Source of the DNA: Gnetum montanum
Taxonomy: Eukaryota; Streptophyta; Gnetopsida; Gnetales; Gnetaceae
Reading direction: 5' to 3'
NCBI GenBank assembly: GCA_015680685.1
Contig: MNCI01010150.1
Location: forward strand, 694,345-751,317
Length of the DNA: 56,973 nt
This document shows, one piece after another, positions 44,328 through 56,530 of the stretch. How positions within the stretch are numbered: position 1 is the stretch's first letter; every line of letters starts with the position of its first letter. Under the pieces are notes generated by a model. It did no database searches. It worked only from the letters and a program-made list of their open reading frames with translations, and was not told the DNA's origin. The translations under genes and the position numbers were made by a program.

Positions 44328-46798
44328 CTAGATGTTGACCAATAATTTTTTATTCAAGCTTCCAAGTTTATAAATCATCATGGCTGTTGAAGGAAAAGTT
44401 TCATGAATGATATAAGGTCCTTCCCATAGTGTTTGAAATTTAGTTTGTTGTGGCATATGTGTGGGATTCCAATATAAAACCTTATCTCCTAGTTGGTATT
44501 TGACTTTTCTAATTCTTAGGTCATGATGTTGTTTGTTAAAGGCCTTGTGTAGTTCATTGGATGACAGGGTGGCTAATCGGTTTTCATCTAGCAAGTTAAG
44601 GTTCATTAACTATTCTTTCTATGCTAAACTAAGGTCAAGGTTAAGGTCACATGTTGTAGATAGTTTACGGAGCTTAGCTTGGATAGCAAGTATGGGAAGT
44701 TTACCGTACACTAACTCATAGGGAGAATAGCCTATAGGGAGTTTCCATGTGGAGTGGTATGCCCAAAGAGTATCGTTCAGTTTGGTTCTCTAGTCTCACC
44801 TATATTTGCTAATGGTTCATGTCAAAATGTTTGTGATTTTCCTATTGGTGACTTCAGCTTGATCATTCGCTTGAGGATGATCTGGTGTAGTTAGTTTATG
44901 CTCAACTCCTAAGCCTTGCATCAACTTTTGAAAATTCACACATATAAAATGTGTACCATTATTAGAAATAAGTGCATGAGGCATGTCAAACCTATTTACA
45001 ATTTGTTGTTGAACAAATTGTGCAGCGGTAGATGATGTACAATTGGTAAGAGTGGCTGCTTTTGTCCATTTTGTGAAATAGTTCACAGCAACAACAATGT
45101 ATGCTTTTCCATTGGAAATTGGTGTAATAGGCCCCATAAAATCAATACCCCATATGTCAAAGAGTTCTAAGGGTTTAATCCATTATTGTGGACCCTCCAT
45201 TCCAGCAGTCATTCCCCCATCGCATTGGCAGCACTCACAATATTGGACAAAATGATGGGCATCCCAAAATAATGTAGGCCAATAATATCCTGCAAGCAAA
45301 ATTTTAATGGTTATTTGTCTCCCACCATAGTGAGCCCCATAAGGGCTTTCATGAGCATCTTGGAGAACTCACAATTGATCTATGTCGGGAACAAACCATC
45401 GAACCAAGCCATTAGAACACACTTTGTAAAGGTGTCCATTGATTTCCATGAAATGTTTGACTCAGTGGAGAAACTGTTGTTTCTTTCTAACGTCCAGCCC
45501 TTGGGGTGTTTCTTGTGTGAGGAGATAAGTAAGAATGCTACTATACCCATTTGTATCAGTGGGTGATTGATCATTTATTACACCTACAAAGAGGATTTCA
45601 TTAGGGAAGTGATTAGAAATTGGGTATTCGTCCTCTTTGTTATCCCATTGCAACCAAGATAAATGATTAGCAACAACATTCTTGGTGCCTTTGAGATCTA
45701 TCATTGTGAGGTCAAACTCTTGCAAGATCATAAGCTATTGTATAATCCAAGGGCTCACTGTTAGTTTATTCATAAGGAATTGAATCACACTATGATCTGT
45801 ATGTACAAATACATTATAGCCTAATACATAGTGCCTAAATTTCTCTAGTGCAAATACCACGACCATTGATTCTTTTTCTGTTGTGGTATAGTTGAGTTGT
45901 GCACTAGTAATACTTTGACTTGCACAGTGAATCTAATAGGGAAATTTTTGGTCATCTAACTATGTAAGTATGACTCCTAAAGAAAAATTGGATGTGTCAG
46001 TCATTATGTGGAATGGTCTAGAATAGTCAGGAGCTTGTGGAATGGGTGTTTCTACAAGCTTATGCTTCAAGGTCTGGAAAGCTAGCTCACATTCCTTGGT
46101 CCATTCAAAGGGTACATCCTTTTTCATTAATTCTACCAATGATTTTGCAGTCTTCAAAAAGTTCTCAATGAAACATCTATAATAGCCAGTATGTTCAAGG
46201 AATGATCAAATATCTTTTACAGTTTTACATTGATGAGTGATTCCTTGGATGAATTTAATTTTTTCAGGATCTACCTCAATCCCTGTTTGTGAAATCTTAT
46301 GTCCTAATACAATGCCCACTTGGACCATTAAATGAATTTTCTGCCAATTGAGACTTAGGTTGGTTTCAACACATCATTTCAGTACTTGCTCTAATCAATC
46401 AAATGCTTATTCAAATTCCACTCTGAAGGTGGAGAAATTGTCCATGAAAACCTTAACACCAATTCCTATTTGCTTCTGAAATATACTTAGAACCAGACGT
46501 TAAAATGTTGTCGGAGCATTGCACAAGCTAAATGACATATGCCTATTTGCAAATTTCCTCAAAGGACTCATGAATGTAGTTTTGGCTTGGTCTTCTGGTG
46601 CTATCTGGATTTGATTGTACCCACTATAACCATCCAGAAAACTATAATAACAATTCCTTGCAATGGTATCTAAGACTTGGTCAACGAATGGTAATGGGAA
46701 ATGCTCCTTAAATGTTACCATGTTTAATAGCTTGAAGTTTATAAACACCCTTCATTTTCCACCTTTTTTAGGCACAATGACTAGTGGACTAACCCATT
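44328..46798 (-). pseudogene. pol of an old Athila-like Ty3/gypsy element, cut by element 4
   Basis: Order on the minus strand: start of reverse transcriptase (WVSPLVIVPKKGG at 46797-46752), FPLPFVDQVLDTI, FLDGYSGYNQIQIAPEDQ and CNAPTTF (46748-46500), RNase H start (DVPFEWTKECELAFQTLKHK, HIMTDTSNFSLGV; 46157-45960), LQEFDLTMIDLKGTKNVVAN (45731 on), integrase core ([42 protein letters not shown]; 45140-44817) and the C-terminal LWEGPYIIHETF (about 44420). The LQEFDL-ID-KGT-NVVA block and the DGYSGYNQI motif point to the Athila branch. Stops and frameshifts are frequent, and the second Asp of the integrase is Asn. The upstream half, with gag, must lie beyond element 4, outside the window. Confidence 0.85.
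46794..46798. repeat. Presumed target-site duplication of element 4 (left only)
   Basis: CCATT precedes the LTR start TGAAACACC. Its partner would lie right of the window. Confidence 0.45.
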
Positions 46799-48400
46799 TG
46801 AAACACCACAAAAATTTGTACCTAACACTTTTGGACAAGAATCGAGCTAAGTCATGATGCTTCCCAGCATGACCAAAACTTGCAAACTTCACAAACAACA
46901 TTAAATGGAGTTGAATCAAGCAAGTAAAAGTTCCCCGAGATCCATTGGAGACTACATCAACATCTGGCAACAAGAAATGCAAGTTTCAAACTCAAAACAC
47001 TTAGTTTTGACTAAGTATACTTCTTGCACACGGGCCTACATGCCCAGCGTGCAGCTCAACGTGCAACAACTTTTGGGCCCAAAAAATGAGCCAAAACATG
47101 CCGAAATTGATTGTCTAGACCCCATAAGACCTTCACCAAGGTCCCCAGTAGCTCTCAGCCTTCTGAAAATTGAATTTTGGGCCCTAAATGATGCATTTTC
47201 ATGTGTGTACGCTGGGTACATTTTGGTGTACGCTGACCAGCGTACAACCCACCGTACACCACCAAAAACGGCCCAAAACAGGCACCAAAGAGCAAGATTT
47301 TCACCTGAAATTGACTCCCAGAGGTAGGGCAACTATTGGGCATCATCATAGGCATATGAAAATCAAATTTTTGGCTCCAAATGATGGGTTTTCATTAATG
47401 CACGCCCAGCATGCACGCCCAGTGCGCAGCACAATGTACGCCACTTGAAGCGTTCCGAAACCGTATTAGATCAAGTACAAATGAGCTGAAAATCTATAGG
47501 CAGCATTCTCATGACACCAGAGCTCAAATCCAAGAGCATGTTCAAGATTCTCTCATGTAACAGTAATGTTCGTTTGTAAAGTTCAATTCTTTTATATTGG
47601 TCAAGATTGTATGTTGGGTTCATACGCCCAGCGTGTACACGTTGGCATGTAGCACGATGTATAGTTGTAATATTCTTTTCACTTGGGCAACGTAGCCACA
47701 TGTCATCTGACCTGAAATTTTCTCACCAACGGCCACTCATATCACTCTGGATTTGAATTTCACATCCTAAAACCTATAAAAACCCCAATTTTCCATAGAA
47801 AAGGGGGGGGGGAGATAAGAAAAAGACATTGGGAGATGATTGGGAATACCAACCTTGCACGCTGGACTTCCAACCCTGCATGCTGGACTTCTACCCTACA
47901 CGTTGGACTTCTACCCTATCAGCATAGATCTAATTTTGAACCTTCCAAATCTGCACCCTGTTCAGCTAGATCTGCTGCAATCTCAGTGTGTATACGCTGC
48001 CTAGCCTATCTACATGCTGTCCACTCTGTCTGTACGCTACCTGTTCATCCTGTATGCTGATTGTTGAAGCCTGTATGCTGGGGATTCAGTCCATATGTTG
48101 TGGATCTAGTCTGCATGCTACCAGACTTAGGTGTATGCTCTATAGAAAAGTTTGTACGTTGCTAGACTTAGGTGTACGCTGTGTAGACAAGTCTGCACGC
48201 TGAGGGTGTATGCTAATAAGTGTACCCATTGTATACTTAACCAAAATTTTACCTATTTACACTGTATACGCTGACAACACTTAGCCAAATTTTCTCCCGT
48301 TTACGCTGTTTACATTGTTCCAACACTTAGAAAATTTGTTTGCTTCCAGAGTAACAATTAACCAAATTTTTTTTGTACTTTACATTGTCATACTTAAAGC
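46799..48400 (+). repeat. 5' LTR of element 4, right border unresolved
   Basis: The start (TGAAACACCACAAAAATTT, then TTAAGT/CATGATGC near 46850) matches the minus-strand reading of the element 2 LTR. A TATAAAAA at 47775-47782 gives a U3 of about 976 bases, like element 2. Words such as GCCCAGCGTG and GTACGCTGG fill 47030-47660. After the TATA box the match weakens. I find neither the terminal TACA nor a TGGCGC primer-binding site before gag, so the R/U5-leader junction is deleted or too diverged. Confidence 0.7.
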
Positions 48401-48407
48401 ACGTAAA

Positions 48408-51400
48408 ATGGACCCTACGAACACCAATACTTCTGCTCTCCTCATCTNNNNNNNNNNNNNNNNNNNNNNNNNNNNNNNNNNNNNNNNNNNNNNNNNNNNN
48501 NNNNNNNNNNNNNNNNNNNNNNNNNNNNNNNNNNNNNNNNNNNNNNNNNNNNNNNNNNNNNNNNNNNNNNNNNNNNNNNNNNNNNNNNNNNNNNNNNNNN
48601 NNNNTTCACATACTTACGCGAACCCGTTATTTCACCCTTTCATGGGGGAGACCATGTCCCTCCATTCATTTAAAACCACTCAAGCATATGTGCCTCAACA
48701 GGAAGCATCCACTCTTATTCCCACTCTCCCCATGACCGATACTCAATTCAATATACCCATCCCCACTATTCCTCCCATTACCATGTTATCCCCTCTCTTA
48801 CAAGTACAACCCCAACAATGTCCCCCTAAAACTAATGTAGGAGTGACCTTCCCACCCCAAGTGATTGGGATGCCATCTGTGATACTGGCTTTTACATCTA
48901 CTCACTATATACCACGAATACAAACCCAAGGGGCACCCTTCACCACTTCAACTCAACAAGTTCAAGGTGTTTCCTTACAAATCATAATTGGACAGTGGGT
49001 CATGACTAGCATGCAACCGCATCAACCCCCTCATTACAACATACTACCCCCTACAATTCCACCCATGAACATCCCTCAAGTACAACAACAACCCACCCCT
49101 TACAGTATGCGGCCCTTAGTAGCACCCACAATGAATATTCCACAAATGCAACCTCCGACCACTCAAATTTCTTCTTTCCCATCCACTGTACAACAATCTA
49201 ACTTACATACTACACAACATGACCAACCTGCCATTTCACCTAGTGCCCAAGACTGGGCTGAAGCTAAAAAGATAATGCAAGAACTCACTGATAAGGTAAA
49301 ATGCCTCAAAATGGCCAACAATGAAGAGCTTAAAGTATTATACTTTTACCAAGATGATCCTATTAGGTCTTCAGTACCACCATTGATCCTACCCAAAGAA
49401 GTTTCTTTGCCTCAACTAACCAAATACAACAGGGAAGGAGACCCCAACACCCATCTGGTCACGTTTAGACTAGAATGTTTATTGCTTCAGGAATGGCCCC
49501 ATGCAATCTTACGTGTTTTCACCATGTCCCTCACTGGAAGGGCTTTAGACTAGTACCAAGCCTTACCTCGTAACTCCATATCCTCTTTGGAGGATCTCTT
49601 ACACCAGTTTGTTACCAGGTTTAAATACAACCTGAAACCTGAAGTGAGCTGGGACAATTTGATATAGGTAAAAAAAGTACCACTTGAACCTATACAAAAA
49701 TTTATTCAGAGATGGAGTGCTGGGCTAAACGAGCTTCATGAACCAATCCCTGAAACATACTTACTCACCATCTTAAAGGGAGCCGTGAATGACTTTGTTA
49801 AATCCAAACTGTATTACCTAAATGCAAGCACTCTTAGCCAAGTATTTGTACAAATTAAAAACATTAAAGAAGCAGCACAAAATAGCCATGACCTTGCCTA
49901 TTTAGCCTTTAAAAGTTAGCATAATAATAAAGACAAAGAAAGGGCTAAGGCAACTGTAGCAGTAGTAGCAGAAACTCAACAAACAAGTACGAGACAACAA
50001 GGTAAACCACCTACTACCCCTACTAGCTATTCTAGACCTACTCTCGCTGCTACACCCAGACCATCCACATCACAAAATGCTACACCATGTCATGTGCCAA
50101 ACTTTGAGAGGAGAGACCCCCTCTCAATACACACCATTGCCCATGAAACCTTCATAATTATTTGACCAACTCTTGAAGGCTAGGCTAATGAAACATAAAC
50201 AATTGTCCCCTATGGCAATTCAAAAACATGATTGATTCTATGAATTGGTCAAGAACCCAAGCTTGGCAACACCGGATGAGCCCCCAGTTCCAAGAGGCTT
50301 TAGACTAGACCAGTTTTGTGAGTACCACCAACGTAATGGGCATGGAACCGACTATTGTTTCACCTTGAAACAAGACATTCAATGAATGATTGATAGAGGT
50401 GAGATCACTTTTGATGAGGCCAACCCAGTCAAACCACAAAACCAGTCCATGGGTGTATATAAAGATCCCCTAAATACTAAATAAGTGCCATACATAATGA
50501 ACACCATCTACATAGATAATAACTATGAAACACCAAAGAACCCCTTCATAGTTCGTGTTCCCCCTACTGCACTAACATCACTTCAACCTTCATATTCCCC
50601 ACATGATCCTCCTACCTCGCAAAAACCATTAGTCATCTAAGTACCTCCCATGGTGGCAACAACACAGGTACCACCCCAAACCAAACCATTTGTTGTTCGT
50701 GTGCCCTCTGCTGATACAACTGCTAGTGTGACACCATCAAACTAGCCCACTCCCTTCGTGGTCCAAGTGCCACTGGTAGTTGCTACGACAGAGGTACCAA
50801 CTACAAATCGTCCAACCTTGTTTGTGGTCAAGGTGCCTAGGAAGCCTGATGTCCAAGTTCATATGCCTCAGACACAATCCCATCCTACCCCATTCGTCAT
50901 TCGGGTCCCGAAACAACCCGATACTCCAACCCCAAACGTTGCCACACAACCCACGCGAGAACGCCTGACAGATAGGCTCACCAGGGAACGTTTGGAGAAG
51001 AAACATTTGGAGAAGGAACGTCAATGCCTTGCACTAGGGCCCCCGAAACCAACTTCATTAAGCGCAATACCTATGGCTCCTTCTAACAATGAGCCAAGCA
51101 TGAGTTATAAAGAGGAAAAATCAAGAATGCAACACATATCAAACCCAACATTCATGAAAAATAACATGAAAGTTACCCCATGTGAGATACAACTGTTAGG
51201 TCCAATGGATCAAGTGGCCATTGACAAGAATATACCGAATGGTAAAGACTTAGCTAATGCCCTAACACAGGTTACACAAGCCCTTAAACAAAAGAACACA
51301 TCATTAAGCTTATACGACCTCATATTGACTTTGCCAGTTCATTGCGAAGTCTTAGTACAAATGTTAACATCGATCCCAGTTAGTGAAAACCTACCCACAA

Positions 51401-52266
51401 ATGAACCCTCTATACATGTAGTAATGTCTACAAAACAAGGATCCAAATCTAAATCATTAGGCTTTCACCCCGAAAACATTAAGATCGATGAGAAAACTGG
51501 AGACATTACCCACGAACCCATGTTTATAACCATACCAGTTAATCAGTTGAAAATACATCGAGTACATGTAGATGACGGAGCAACCACAAACATAGTGCCT
51601 TATCCCGTCATTGAACAGTTAGGGCTTGCAGAATTAATTAAACTGATGGCTACGACATGCTTGAAGTCATTTAATGGGTCACGAGTAGTGGTTAAAGGTA
51701 CATTGACCTTGGATTTTATAGCAGGGGATCGATTCCCCACATCCGCAGACTTTGTGGTTATTGATGAGATGCCTGGTTTTAACCTAATCCTGGGACGACC
51801 CTGGTTAGCCCAGTTAAAAGTGATGTCTTCCCCCATTCATCAAGAGATTCACTTACCCTATGAGGGGGGTGAAATCAATATCCATGGGGATGTTGCTACA
51901 TCCACCATCTCATCTCACATGGAGGTAAATCAAGGCTCCGAAGTTAAATTTGAGGAGCCTGAACAAGAGGACACTCCACATGAGCATAAACTTGATAGAA
52001 TTTCCGAAAAGCCCATACCAAAACAAACAAACGAAACCCAAAGTGATGACCAACTCATAAATTGTGATCCCTCAAAAACCAAGGAAACACCACCTAACCC
52101 AGAAACATCCAAGGATACTGACTTAGAGCCTACTTCGCCAGACGTCTCCTGGGCAGAGCTACCATTCAACGTAATTAGCGAAGGAGATGCCGAGTATCGG
52201 ATTGTACCCATTAAACCCACTTCTAACATAAAAATGAAAAAAATCAAAAAGTTATTAAACAATTAA
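48408..52266 (+). pseudogene. gag-protease of element 4
   Basis: Starts at ATG 48408 (MDPTNTNTSALL), then a 157-base gap. The gag core is as in element 2 (LTKYNREGDPNTHLVTFRLE, WPHAILRVFTMSLTGRALD near 49430-49550), with stops at 49551, 49664 and 49918. A frame change near 50120 and another near 50400 flank the knuckle (QFCEYHQRNGHGTDYCFTLK, a complete C-H-H-C set near 50310). From 50758 to 52266 the frame is open: five PFVV-type repeats, RERLTDRLTRERLEKKHLEK (basic helix), SLSLYDLIL, the retropepsin VDDGATTNIVPYP (near 51570), GFNLILGRPWLAQL (near 51775), an acidic linker and VSWAELPFNVISEGDAEYRI, ending in a Lys-rich tail (MKKIKKLLNN). The protease part is the best-preserved enzyme in the window. 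Confidence 0.88.
48448..48604. other. Assembly gap (157 Ns) in gag of element 4
   Basis: Unknown bases. Frame and length across it are not known. Homology on the right side resumes at HTYANPLFHPFMGET. Confidence 0.95.
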
Positions 52267-52480
52267 CAAACTATGATAGTCTGCAATGATGTTAAACTAC
52301 GATCGTTTGAAATGACACTAAACTATGCAAGTCTAGAATGACATTAAATTATCGCATGTCCGCAATGAAATAAAACTAGCCACAGTCAGAAATGGCTGGT
52401 TTACATCAAAACCCATCATATCAGTTAATATCCATATTGTTTATTTACGGCCTAAAATGGCCTTAAACTAGAGCAATTTT
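52262..52480. repeat. Minisatellite between gag-protease and antisense gene, element 4
   Basis: On the minus strand: TAGTTTAACATCATTGCAGA, TAGTTTAGTGTCATTTCAAA, TAGTTTTATTTCATTGCGGA and TAGTTTAAGGCCATTTTAGG. It is in the same position and same sense relative to the antisense gene as 36650-36860. Confidence 0.82.
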
Positions 52481-52883
52481 ACTTTTGTTTGCCTCCAAAG
52501 TTTGAATTCCCAGTTTACATTCTATGATTACATCTTTACAGTACAAGTTACGCTTTCCTTTATGTCTTCCTTCAACACAGTTATCATTTGGGTTACATTT
52601 GCACTTTATTTCATGTTTACACTTAAACAACAAAACAAGCAAAAATACTTTTTCTCCATGTCCCTACATTATTTCTTCTCAACATTCAGACAACTCTAAA
52701 AAAAATGGAATATGAAAACAATAAAAAATATATAAATACGTAAATGGACAATTATAGAAGTTAACCAAGTTTACGCATCTGTTCATACACAACTCATTTC
52801 TGGCCAATAAAAAAACACAAATAAAAAAAAATTCTGTTTACAACCCACAGAAACATAACTAATAACAACTCTGAATTTAAAAA
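52481..52883. other. AT-rich spacer downstream of the antisense gene, element 4
   Basis: No gene supported; counterpart of 36209-36649. Confidence 0.45.
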
Positions 52884-55800
52884 CTAAACATCAGGATCAG
52901 GAGGGGCTTTCCCCTCAAACTCCCCTGCATCATGCGTTTCCCCTCCACTAGGGCCACCTTCGTAGCCACCATCATCACCATAACTCTATAAAAAAATAAA
53001 AGAAAATAATTAACCAAAAAAAGAAGGGGCAACATTTTCTACTAAAAACAAATAAAAAGGTACAAGTTTAAACGACTTCCCGAAGAGGATCCTCTTAGTC
53101 CAAACTCTAGCCGATGAAGGATTTCTTCTTCAAGGACACTTGCCCAGTCTATTCCGTCAAGGCTGAGATCAATATTGGCTAATGCCTTCCCTTTGTCCAC
53201 AATAGACCAAGTAGGATGTTTAAGAGGAAACTTGCCTATAGAAATCTCCCCAGAAGCTGTAGTGATTACTCTCTTAGGAGATTCCATCTCTACCACGGTG
53301 TGCGTAGAAAAGGCATCAAACAAAGACCATAAGCCTAACCCCTCTACAAACATCTCCAGTTGACACCTCTCTATGGATATCTCCTTTAATGATTTTTTAT
53401 AATGGTACTTATGATTCTTTTCATCTTGGCCCCATTTTCGCACCTTAGAAGCAAAAGCTTTCCAATCCTGACACTTGAGATTTAGCAAATCAATTTGTGC
53501 CTTTCACTCTGCTAGCTCCCGAGTCATTGTTACTTGGCGATTCAATAGATTCCAATATCTGGTATAAGTAACCTTGGAGGTTCACCAAGAACGATCACCT
53601 GTAAACCTAGTAGAGGCAAACTCATAGCGTGACTTAAAGTCATCTCATTCTGCTAATAGTTTGGCAATCTCTTTTTCCTCTGCCTGAATTCGAAACCATA
53701 GCTTTTCAATGGAATGCCTGTAGGTCCAAAGAGACTTGGCATTTTGCACAACACATTTTGCCACCTCATCATAAATCTGTCTTGGCACTTGCTCAATTTT
53801 TGATGGTAGTGCAAGTAGATTGTCAATACGAGTGGCCTTGGATGGATCCCACTTCAGTTTAGCGCCTATCAATATAAGGAGAATATACATTAGACATTGG
53901 ATAATAGAAACAGGTGCGAAAATAGAAAGACTCAAAACGCTTAAAGCATATGTACCTATTTCAGGATGAGCTTGTTGGATGCGATCAACTACCTCATTGA
54001 CAATACCAAGGACAAAATCCATTTTACTTGGCATTTCGATCCAAGTAAATGATTCATTTATATAAGATGGACCAACTTCGGTGGTTATTTTCATTGGAGT
54101 CTTCATCGTAGGTATTTCCGAGCGAACATTAGGAGTCGTCCTGGTTTCAACATCTCCACCTTATAGCAGCAAAGACATAAAATCAAAACTCTAAATAATG
54201 GAAATGAAACAATTCAAAAATCAAATAAACATAATAAGCAGAACATACCCAAATCCCTTTCTTCTTCAACATTCAGAGAATTGCCAAGGTTTAACCTTCC
54301 TTCGAAGAAAGCATTAAACATCTCGTCAGCTTCATCCTGATCACCAGCGTGATCTTTTTCCTTGGTGACTTCCGCTCGTTCTTTCATTTCTTCCCTTAGA
54401 GGGACGGGGACTTCCATCTCATCATTACCCACTTCTTTCTCCTCACCTTGTTTGGTGGGGACCTCTTCTTCCTCTATGATCGGCGCTAACCCCTTCTTAC
54501 TTCAGGAGTTGGCTCTGATGACATTCATAAGTTCAACATCAGTTTAATATAAATCACCAAAATAATAATAATAACAATAAAATAAAGATAAATGAATGAA
54601 TCAGGCTTACTTACCNTAAGTGAATGAATCAGGCTTACTTACCACGTGCAGATACTTTAAACCGTATGCATTTCATCTTTGGTTCATCTATAGCTGGAGC
54701 AAGCTCTCTAGAGCGCTTAGGTCTTTCAACTTTAGATTTTTCCTTCCTGATTGTCTCCTTGATTACTCGATCAGCTGTCCTAGCAGTATAGGGCACACGA
54801 CTTGGCTCCAACCCCACACTGTCACGCGTATGGATTGAATGACTAGATGATCCCCCTATTGTAATAGTGACCGATTCATCAATCCCTTCAGGAGCATCTT
54901 GAGATGTAGTCACTTTAAACAAGTGGCAAATCCACGAGTGAGATAGTTGGCCATGATCCCTTAACATGTACTCATTACCCACGTGAACTACTAGAAATTT
55001 AGCTAGTTGGTGTAGGTAATCGGCGAAGAATGCAAAGGTAAAATGGGACTATGCCTTAACGTTCGAACGTAATCTCACTATCTCTCCGTGGAAACCTAAA
55101 AGTAAAAACTGAGTCCAATTATAATGCATCCCAGTCTCCAGAATCATGCACATGATACACACAGATTTACACCAATATTCTTCACTTGGGATAGGGACTT
55201 AGGAAACACTCGCGCTCTGAACAGTGGATACAACTCATTTACTTCAATTACTTTCGATCTTCCCTGCATAGGGAATCCCTTAGCACCCTTAAGTACACCC
55301 AACCAGCCCTCCAGCTCACGAACAACATGGACCTCTTTTTGTGCTCTATCCAAAGTCACTCTAGCCCCATTTGCCAATACACCGAAGAGATCTAAAAAGA
55401 ACTCTACCGACAGATGGAAAGCCACTTTAATTCCCTTGACACGAGTGCTATAGTAAGTAATAGCTTCGTTGAAAGAATCAACGCTCGCAATCATCTCGGT
55501 CACAGAGACCTTAGGACTTAGAGCAGTAAACAACTCCATGAGGCCAACATCACTCAAGCAACTGATAATATGTGGTGGTGCCTTATCATGCAACCACTAT
55601 TGTGCACTGTCGATCTCCCCGAATTTCATGGCCAAAGTGCCCTTAGTCCAGCCAATTGTTATGGTGACTCCACAAGGGGTGACATCCATTGTACGCGTAG
55701 GGTAAAACCATGGAATCAATACAACCAATGAGGTAGTAAAACAAACAAAAGTGAGGTGTCAAAAAACACTATTACTTACTGCTGGCCAATGGATTAAGAC

Positions 55801-56530
55801 CATTAGAAGCTGAATCAGCATCGCATGGGAAAACTGGCCCATTACGAGACCAATCCCCATGTAGCCACCTCAAGCCTCACATCGTGCAAAAGCCTTGGAG
55901 TATCGTTTGTGAAAATGGACAATTTCACCCTTGGTTTGGGCTAACACGGTGCCACGGAGAGTGGGATTTGCCATGAAAGCCTCTAAGGCGGTATGAGCCA
56001 ATGCAAGTCCATCATCACCTATGCATACTCCTTCTTTATCAAATCGAGGCCTGCAAAGAAACGACGATCAAAATATGAACAATCACTTAGCATCAAAGCA
56101 GAAATGATAAATTAAACAACCTTACCTTTCTACCCTATACACTATTCCAGGAGGATTTTGGAATAAAGTGTGCGCATGAGAGACTAGGAATAAGGTGCTA
56201 TTGACGTTGTGAGGGCTACATGATAATAGGTCCCATACATGTGTCAATGGACGGGTGGATTTGGGTCCTCTAGAGGGACCATTCCCAACCATAAACAATC
56301 CCTCATCGACGTCGACCATGAAGGCCACTATGCCATTTGAGGATCCCAGTAACATGGTCACAAGGACACTCTGTGCTAATTGTTCACTTAGGTGAGACCA
56401 TATTACCACACTAAATCCTTGTAAGATGACGGCAAGGAACTTGCTGGCACCCGTTCTGAACCATACCCCATCTCGATTAATGGCCATATCAGGTACCGAC
56501 TCGTCAGAATTAATAGTCCCAAATCACACC
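52884..56530 (-). pseudogene. Antisense gene of element 4
   Basis: Most complete copy of the N-terminal exons. From the visible start (MAINRDGVWFRTG, ATG at 56487; the frame may begin earlier) the exons run to 56126, 56050-55780, about 55694-54643, 54514-54249, 54159-53956, 53865-53064 and 52983-52884. Introns have GT-AG ends (the acceptor near 55695 is lost) and lie where element 1 and/or element 2 have theirs. Blocks: FSVVIWSHLSEQ; GLMELFTALS; RVKGIKVAFHLSVEFFLDLF; LYPLFRARVFPKSLSQVK; SHFTFAFFADYLHQLAKF; basic KVERPKRSREL; acidic exon; FTWIEMPSKMDFVLGIVNEV; SLWTYRHSIEKLWFRIQAEE; and a tail ending APPDPDV. Breaks: a one-base deletion near 55170, stops near 55610 and 55052, a frameshift near 54495. 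Most of these differ from the breaks in element 2. Confidence 0.75.
54593..54643. other. Assembly scar: 23-base duplication around a single N
   Basis: TGAATGAATCAGGCTTACTT and the next three bases occur at 54593-54615 and again at 54621-54643, with N at 54616. It lies beside the splice donor of the antisense gene, so that exon end may be duplicated artificially. Confidence 0.75.

Noticed and set aside
48315-49553. Single open frame of about 412 codons on the plus strand
   Set aside because: It spans a run of 157 Ns, so its length is not real evidence. Only the gag homology after the gap and the short ATG-led start at 48408 are supported.
51600-52262. Minus-strand frames over the element 4 protease
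   Set aside because: Mirror frames of a well-supported plus-strand protease; no domain of their own.
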